DNA from: Pontibacillus sp. HMF3514 | Lineage (GTDB): Bacteria > Bacillota > Bacilli > Bacillales > BH030062 | Reading direction: 5' to 3' | Length of the DNA stretch: 64,000 nt | Assembly: GCF_009858175.1 (NCBI RefSeq) | Contig: NZ_CP047393.1 | Span: 2,232,001 to 2,296,000, forward strand | In this document: piece after piece, positions 60,141 through 64,000 of the stretch | Numbering within the stretch: position 1 is the stretch's first letter | Layout of the letters: each line of letters starts with the position of its first letter | Notes under the pieces: model-generated | The model's database searches: none | Told to the model about the DNA's origin: nothing | The model's input: the letters and a program-made list of their open reading frames with translations, nothing else | Program-made: the position numbers and the translations under genes

Positions 60141-60331
60141 GTTTAGTTTAAGATCATTTCTTCACAATCTAACTCAAATTTTACTACAAATATCCAGTTA
60201 TTAAATCACTTCATAATTTAATTCATAACATAAAAATAAGACACAACCCTATTTCAGAATTGCGCCCTTTAAATGAAAACTTGATATCAAGATATTCATT
60301 AATGTGGTTCTGCAACTATAGAATTCGTTAG
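60141..60331. repeat. Array spacer D
   Basis: GTTTAGTTTAAGATCATTTC (site, right half); TTTTACTACAAATATCCAGTT (60179-60199); a weak hairpin with TTGCGCCC (60253-60276); palindrome CTTGATATCAAGATAT (about 60280-60295); and CAACTATAGAATTCGTTAG ending 60331. The last GTTAG contains the stop codon of the next gene. Confidence 0.7.
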
Positions 60332-60816
60332 AACAAAAGCTGATCGTTTACCCCCTGAAAAGATTCTTCCTCATATTTAATCTTGGATAATATATCCTCT
60401 TCATTAAATTCCAAAGCAACCTCATCATATTGTAGCCTGTCAATCATTTCACTAATTTCATACCACTCAAGCAAATCATCCGGGTAATCTAACTCTGTCG
60501 CAACAATATGAAAAATCCTCTTAGCTAAACCAAACATTTCTGATTGATTATTAACTTTTATTATTTTATTTGCAAAAAGCTCTATATAAGCTCTCGCACT
60601 TACTTCTAAGCTAGGTTTTTGAATTTCTAGCTCATTTAATGCCTTATTAAAATACTCTTCAACTTCAAAAATATTATCTTCAAATGAAAAAGCAGCAATT
60701 ATGTTTAATGACGGTGATGATATATTGTTTTTTAATAAACTGTGCGACCAATTAATATAGTCTTCAACCGACACAATTTCCTTTTGAATGATATAAAATA
60801 GAGCATTAGATTGCAT
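60328..60816 (-). CDS. Array gene: hypothetical cytoplasmic protein (162 aa)
   Basis: A soluble, acidic, largely helical protein: FYIIQKEIVSVEDYINWSHSLL, LNIIAAFSFEDNIFEVEEYF, VSARAYIELFANKIIK, DDLLEWYEISEMIDRLQYD. It has the look of small immunity-type proteins that protect against polymorphic toxins, but no specific family matches. Start behind AAGGTGG. Its stop codon (TAA) is part of the CTAACG of the adjoining GTTAG site. It lies between sites at 60327 and 60886. Confidence 0.65.
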   Translation of the reverse strand: MQSNALFYIIQKEIVSVEDYINWSHSLLKNNISSPSLNIIAAFSFEDNIFEVEEYFNKALNELEIQKPSLEVSARAYIELFANKIIKVNNQSEMFGLAKRIFHIVATELDYPDDLLEWYEISEMIDRLQYDEVALEFNEEDILSKIKYEEESFQGVNDQLLF

Positions 60817-60867
60817 TTTACAACCACCTTAAAATCTCTTTTCTTCCTGCTACAATATTAGTTTTTT

Positions 60868-61030
60868 CTTCTTCAACTCTTTTGCGTTAGTTAGCATAAC
60901 AATCTAATTCAAATTTAACACAAATAGCCAGTAAACAACCTGATCTACTTTACGATTAAGACAAATGAAAAGGCCGTTCCTTATTCCAGAAAAGCGCGCA
61001 AAAGCTGAATACTTGGATTCGAGATAACTT
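60868..61030. repeat. Array spacer E
   Basis: TTCTTCAACTCTTTTGCGTTAG (GTTAG 60886-60890); TTAACACAAATAGCCAGT (60914-60932); CGATTAAGACAAATGAAAAG; TTCCTTATTCCAGAAAAGCGC (60976-60997); TACTTGGATTCGAGATAAC (about 61008-61028). It is the last complete unit on the right. Confidence 0.72.
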
Positions 61031-61097
61031 TAACGAATGAAAAAATTTCATAAAACAATAATATGAATGAACTTTTATTTTGGAAGGAGTATATAGG

Positions 61098-61742
61098 ATG
61101 AAAAAGTTAATGTTTATGGCGGTAATTTTAGTATTTATGCTCAATACCTTACCAGGGGCAATTAGTGTCAATGCTAAAACACAGGAACAATGTATTAGTC
61201 AATCAGAGGTAAAGTTCAAAAATGAATTCAGAAGACTTTGGGTTGATCATGTGTTGTGGACAAGCAATTATATTACAAGTGCAACAACAGCCGGTGCTGA
61301 GGATCAAAAGGAAGTGCTATCAAGACTTCTGAGGAATCAGGAGGATATAGGAAATGCAATTAAGCCAGTGTATGGAGAGAAAGCAGGGAACAAGCTTACT
61401 GATTTGCTAAAAGAACATATCGTTATAGCTGGTAAAATCGTAGATGCCGCTAAAAATGGGAACGAAAAAATGATGGATAAGCTTAACAAAGACTGGTATA
61501 GAAATGCTGATGATATTGCGGCGTTCCTTAGTGATGCCAATCCCCATTTAAAAAATGAAGATTTAAAAGAAATGCTATATATACATTTAGAATTGGTAAC
61601 AGATGACTTAATAGCAAGCTTAGAAAAAGAATGGGATGAAAGAATTGTTGCGATCGATGATGGGATGACTCATATAATCTTAATGGCAGATGCGATCTCT
61701 GAAGGAGTTGTCAAACAGTTTCCTGAGACATTTAAAAAATAA
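61098..61742 (+). CDS. Secreted helical protein of unknown function (214 aa)
   Basis: The start at 61098 lies 8 nt behind AAGGAG. A signal peptide (KKLMFMAVILVFMLNTLPGAISVNA) is followed by an all-helical domain with RRLWVDHVLWTSNYITSA, LLRNQEDIGNAIKPVYG, LLKEHIVIAGKIVDAAK, WYRNADDIAAFLSDANP, and LKEMLYIHLELVTDDLIA. Proteins like this are common in bacilli and are often given misleading automatic names; no activity is known. It is the only plus-strand gene in the array apart from the IS110 genes. Confidence 0.75.
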   Translation: MKKLMFMAVILVFMLNTLPGAISVNAKTQEQCISQSEVKFKNEFRRLWVDHVLWTSNYITSATTAGAEDQKEVLSRLLRNQEDIGNAIKPVYGEKAGNKLTDLLKEHIVIAGKIVDAAKNGNEKMMDKLNKDWYRNADDIAAFLSDANPHLKNEDLKEMLYIHLELVTDDLIASLEKEWDERIVAIDDGMTHIILMADAISEGVVKQFPETFKK

Positions 61743-61746
61743 ACTA

Positions 61747-61780
61747 GAGAAGCTTCAGCATATGCTGGGGCTTCTTTTAT
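61747..61780 (+). terminator. Terminator
   Basis: AGAAGC...CAGCATATGCTG...GCTTCT followed by TTTTAT. Confidence 0.85.
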
Positions 61781-62118
61781 AACTTACTTTGACATATGTA
61801 CTGTATGTTTATATCTACTTATAAAGTATCTGTAATTATACTAATAAGAATCAGAAATAGTTTTCTAATCCATGTACTTTAAAACGCAAATATAAAAAAA
61901 AAGGCGTAAAACCTTTGTTCTAGGTTTGAGCCCATATTATTTCAGCCATTTATCCATTTTCTCTTTTACTTCAGTATGAGTAAAAGAACTTTCTTCATCT
62001 AATGGCATATGTATTCATGCCATTTATTGCGACATTAGGCTCACCTATTAAACACCAATGAGAATATGTACAAAATATTTATTGAATTCCTTCCTGGCTA
62101 TCTGTAGAAGTTATAAAA
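61781..62118. other. Right margin of the array: gene remnants and one spacer fragment
   Basis: AAACCTTTGTTCTAGGTTT hairpin followed by GAGCCC (61909-61935) is a spacer-type module. Next to it, a 23-codon minus-strand frame (61938-62009, ending EVKEKMDKWLK) has no ribosome site and looks like the end of a decayed gene. Confidence 0.4.
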
Positions 62119-62150
62119 CAAGGCTTAGAGATTAAAATTCTCTAAGCCTA
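62119..62150 (-). terminator. Terminator of the pseudouridine synthase gene
   Basis: GGCTTAGAGA / TCTCTAAGCC; on the minus strand followed by TTGTTTTAT. Confidence 0.82.
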
Positions 62151-62225
62151 AAAATTCGATTATATGTGAATACTATTGTGAAGCACTAGTATTTTTCTGG
62201 CTTCTCTTTTTACTCAATTTTATAT

Positions 62226-63128
62226 TTAAAATTTCTCCAGAAACACATCAGGCACTTGTGATTCAAAGTGTAACATTTCATTTCGGGAAGGATGTTTAAA
62301 CGTAATTTCTTTTGCATGGAGTCCTAAGCGACCTATCGAATTCCTTGTTGCTCCATACTTTTTATCTCCAACAATCGAATGGCCTATATCTTTCATATGC
62401 ACGCGGATTTGATTCTTCCTTCCAGTTTCAAGGTTAAGCTTAACTAAGGAAAAGTTTTGGTTCGACTGCAACACTTTATAATGGGTGACAGCTTTTTTCC
62501 CATCGTTTGGCTTCTTACTTGAATACATTACATGTGTTTTAGTCTCTTTTAACCAAGAGGTTATCACACCTTCAGATTTTTGTATGTTCCCTTCTACAAT
62601 AGCTATATAAGTCCGTTCCTTTACCATGTCTTTCCATGAATTCTGTAGCTTGTTTTTCACCTGTTCTGATTTTGCAAAGATCATGACTCCCGATGTATCT
62701 CGATCTAAACGATGAACAATAAATATGCGATTTTTAGGATGACTTGTTTTGACATATTCAGAAAGCTGGCGGTGAGCTGTTAAAGTTTTCTCTTTACCTG
62801 AGGAAATAGATAAAAGACCTGAAACCTTTTCAACCACAATGATATCCATATCTTCATAAAGAATCATAAGTCCTCTCAATGAATGTTCAGAACGCACGTT
62901 ATCTTTATATATTTCCACCACTTGCTCCTGTTGAAGTGGATAATTATGCTTCGTAACTACATTTCCTTCTATAACAACATTCCCACTAGTGAGAACAGAT
63001 TTAACAGCATTACGACTTAGGTGGGATAGAACCTTTTGTAAAAAAGGAAGCAAAGTCGTTGATTCTTTTACGATATATCGCTTAGCTCTTTGATTTTGAC
63101 ATCTTGTTACATTTCCCTTCTTTTTCAC
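62226..63128 (-). CDS. RluA-family pseudouridine synthase
   Basis: The 300-residue enzyme has an N-terminal S4-like region (LPFLQKVLSHLSRNAVKSVLTSGNVVIEG), the catalytic motif FIVHRLDRDTSGVMIFAK near 132 with the active Asp, and LETGRKNQIRVHMKDIGHSIVGDKKYG near 235. It isomerises uridines in rRNA or tRNA. GTG start at 63128 lies 5 nt behind GGAGG; the ORF to 63185 has no other site. It is the first ordinary gene to the right of the array. Confidence 0.9.
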   Translation of the reverse strand: MKKKGNVTRCQNQRAKRYIVKESTTLLPFLQKVLSHLSRNAVKSVLTSGNVVIEGNVVTKHNYPLQQEQVVEIYKDNVRSEHSLRGLMILYEDMDIIVVEKVSGLLSISSGKEKTLTAHRQLSEYVKTSHPKNRIFIVHRLDRDTSGVMIFAKSEQVKNKLQNSWKDMVKERTYIAIVEGNIQKSEGVITSWLKETKTHVMYSSKKPNDGKKAVTHYKVLQSNQNFSLVKLNLETGRKNQIRVHMKDIGHSIVGDKKYGATRNSIGRLGLHAKEITFKHPSRNEMLHFESQVPDVFLEKF

Positions 63129-63288
63129 ACCGTGACCTCCATTTATGACACTGTCACAAAAGTATTTTGATATTCTAATAGACATTTTCTCTCTTAAGAT
63201 TATACACTCCTTATTTTATTTATCTAGAAAAACCTAACCCTTTGATTACGGATGTAAAAATCTTAACATTCAACCCTCCATACAAATG

Positions 63289-63348
63289 AATGAATATAAA
63301 TGTATATTAATTCTTAATTAACCCCTTTAAATGAATAATTATGTGTGA
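63289..63348 (+). promoter_or_regulatory. Two ARG-box-like sites
   Basis: AATGAATATAAATGTATA (63289-63306) matches 16 of 18 positions of the ArgR/AhrC box; a weaker copy, AATGAATAATTATGTGTG, begins at 63330. Tandem boxes upstream of an arginine-type transporter are typical of ArgR control. Confidence 0.35.
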
Positions 63349-63408
63349 TAGCATTCTAGATACTAATAAAAATACATCAACACTTATAGTTATCAAGGAG
63401 GAAAAGTC

Positions 63409-64000
63409 ATGAACAACAAATTTGTAGTAAGCGTACTAATGATGATCTTATCGATTGGATTAATTGGGTGTAGTAATTCTTCAGCAACAGAGAATTCTGA
63501 GAAAACATTGGTTATGGGAACATCAGCAGATTTTGCTCCATTTGAATCTAGAAATGAATCTGGTGAAATCGTTGGATTCGATATTGATTTAGCTAATCAT
63601 ATTGCTGATGAGTTAGGTTATAACCTAGAAATTAAGGATATGAAATTTGACGGCTTAGTTGGAGCGCTTCAAACAGAGAAAGTAGATATGGTTCTAGCTG
63701 GAATGTCTGCTACAGAAAAACGTAGTCAAAACGTAGATTTTTCCACGCAATACAATCACTCAGGCGAAATGTTTATAACGAATAAAGATGCAAACATTGA
63801 ATCACTAGAACAACTAAAAGGAAAAACGGTGGGCGTACAGCTTGGAACTATTCAAGAAGAAGGTGCTAAGAAAATCCAGGAGAAAGTAGACTTTAAGATT
63901 AAGCGTGTAGATACCAGTTCAACACTAATTCAGGAATTAAAAACAAATCGCATTGATGTTGCTTACATGGACAAAGCGGCCGCTAAAGGATATATCAAGG
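63409..64000 (+). CDS. artP: Amino acid ABC transporter substrate-binding lipoprotein (ArtP-like; C-terminus off the window)
   Basis: 197 codons visible. The signal ends in the lipobox GLIGCS near 21. The mature protein is a type-3 solute-binding fold: LVMGTSADFAPFESRNESGEIVGFDIDLA near 34-62, FDGLVGALQTEKVDMVLAGMSAT near 80-105, GKTVGVQLGTIQEE near 138 and ELKTNRIDVAYMDKAAA near 176. Start behind AAGGAGG. Similarity and position in a yqi-yqj-type region point to B. subtilis ArtP (YqiX), the high-affinity arginine-binding protein. Confidence 0.88.
   Translation, partial: MNNKFVVSVLMMILSIGLIGCSNSSATENSEKTLVMGTSADFAPFESRNESGEIVGFDIDLANHIADELGYNLEIKDMKFDGLVGALQTEKVDMVLAGMSATEKRSQNVDFSTQYNHSGEMFITNKDANIESLEQLKGKTVGVQLGTIQEEGAKKIQEKVDFKIKRVDTSSTLIQELKTNRIDVAYMDKAAAKGYIK

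Larger units (their letters stand above)
58530..60143 (+). mobile_element. IS110-family element, copy 2
   Basis: Left end CGTAATATAAGG, right end TTGACAAACTATTAGCTG, with GTT at both borders (58527-58529, 60141-60143); 1614 bp. The organisation equals copy 1, but the two differ at many positions, so they are separate arrivals or an old duplication. The right flank TAGTTTAAGATCATTTCTTC matches intact sites (GTTAGCTTAAGTAGATTTCTTC at 55144), proving insertion into an array site. Confidence 0.88.

Noticed and set aside
61938-62009. 23-codon ORF ending EVKEKMDKWLK
   Set aside because: No ribosome site and an in-frame stop directly upstream; probably a remnant.
51190-62118. CRISPR array as explanation for the repeated sites
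   Set aside because: Units are 150-900 bp, contain genes, promoters and terminators, and the repeats are not uniform 25-40-bp direct repeats.
51190-62118. A true integron with attC sites
   Set aside because: The GTTAG/CTAAC core resembles attC ends, but typical paired R/L boxes and an IntI-type integrase are not seen; only the cassette-like organisation is claimed.

Overview
The window is about 64 kb of low-GC Firmicute DNA, almost certainly from an endospore-forming Bacillaceae. The reasons are a CotY/CotZ coat gene at the left edge, strong AGGAGG-type ribosome sites, frequent GTG/TTG starts, and many proteins recognisable as Bacillus subtilis YvbH, LiaFSR/LiaH, YteA, YfmM, YqjA, BrxB (YqiW), YqjD/YqjE, YtoA, YtoP, YpuA and ArtP. 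A salt-tolerant genus such as Halobacillus or Pontibacillus would fit (CaiT-type BCCT transporter), but the species cannot be read from the window. No rRNA, tRNA or CRISPR array was seen.

Layout. 0-5.4 kb: coat, phosphatase, YvbH and small genes, plus a 330-nt gene-free stretch with its own promoter and terminator (possible ncRNA). 5.4-8.9 kb: a LiaI/LiaH/LiaF/LiaS/LiaR cell-envelope stress operon with a terminator between liaH and liaF. 9-15.4 kb: YteA, small proteins, an ArsR/SRPBCC pair, the ABC-F protein YfmM and a dITPase-like gene broken by two compensating frameshifts. 15.6-20 kb: a FtsX-type ABC transporter and DinB. 20-49.5 kb: an expanded version of the B. subtilis yqi-yqj region. 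It holds methylmalonyl-CoA mutase, a B12-binding/epimerase fusion, a carboxyltransferase, a BCCT transporter, YqjA, BrxB and a six-gene branched-chain keto-acid dehydrogenase operon with leucine dehydrogenase and a thioesterase. A near-perfect CcpA (cre) site overlaps the operon's promoter. Together these genes convert valine/isoleucine to propionyl-CoA and on to succinyl-CoA. A mixed set of metabolic and regulatory genes follows, including a stressosome-type GAF-STAS protein.

49.5-62.1 kb is accessory. It starts with two fused gene remnants and a tRNA-dihydrouridine synthase gene that looks richer in GC than its neighbours. It then becomes an array of small, mostly minus-strand genes (lipoproteins, membrane proteins, unknowns) separated by a recurring intergenic element. 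I resolve the element into a GTTAG-centred site, a promoter-like block, a terminator hairpin followed by GCGCCC, and a CTTGAATTCAAG-like palindrome. The layout recalls an integron cassette array, but no integrase is visible.

Two IS110-family elements are inserted exactly at the GTT of such sites. Each carries a structured non-coding 5' region whose internal loop matches that copy's own left flank (copy 1 GCACCCGT, copy 2 TCTGCCCGT). In copy 2 it is also complementary to the right flank over 10 nt. Joining the two ends of either element would create a TTGACA-17-TATTAT (or TAATAT) promoter. This is what is expected of bridge-RNA-guided IS110 recombinases, and here the guides address the cassette site itself. 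The window ends with a RluA-type pseudouridine synthase and the start of an arginine-type ABC transporter operon with ARG-box-like sites.
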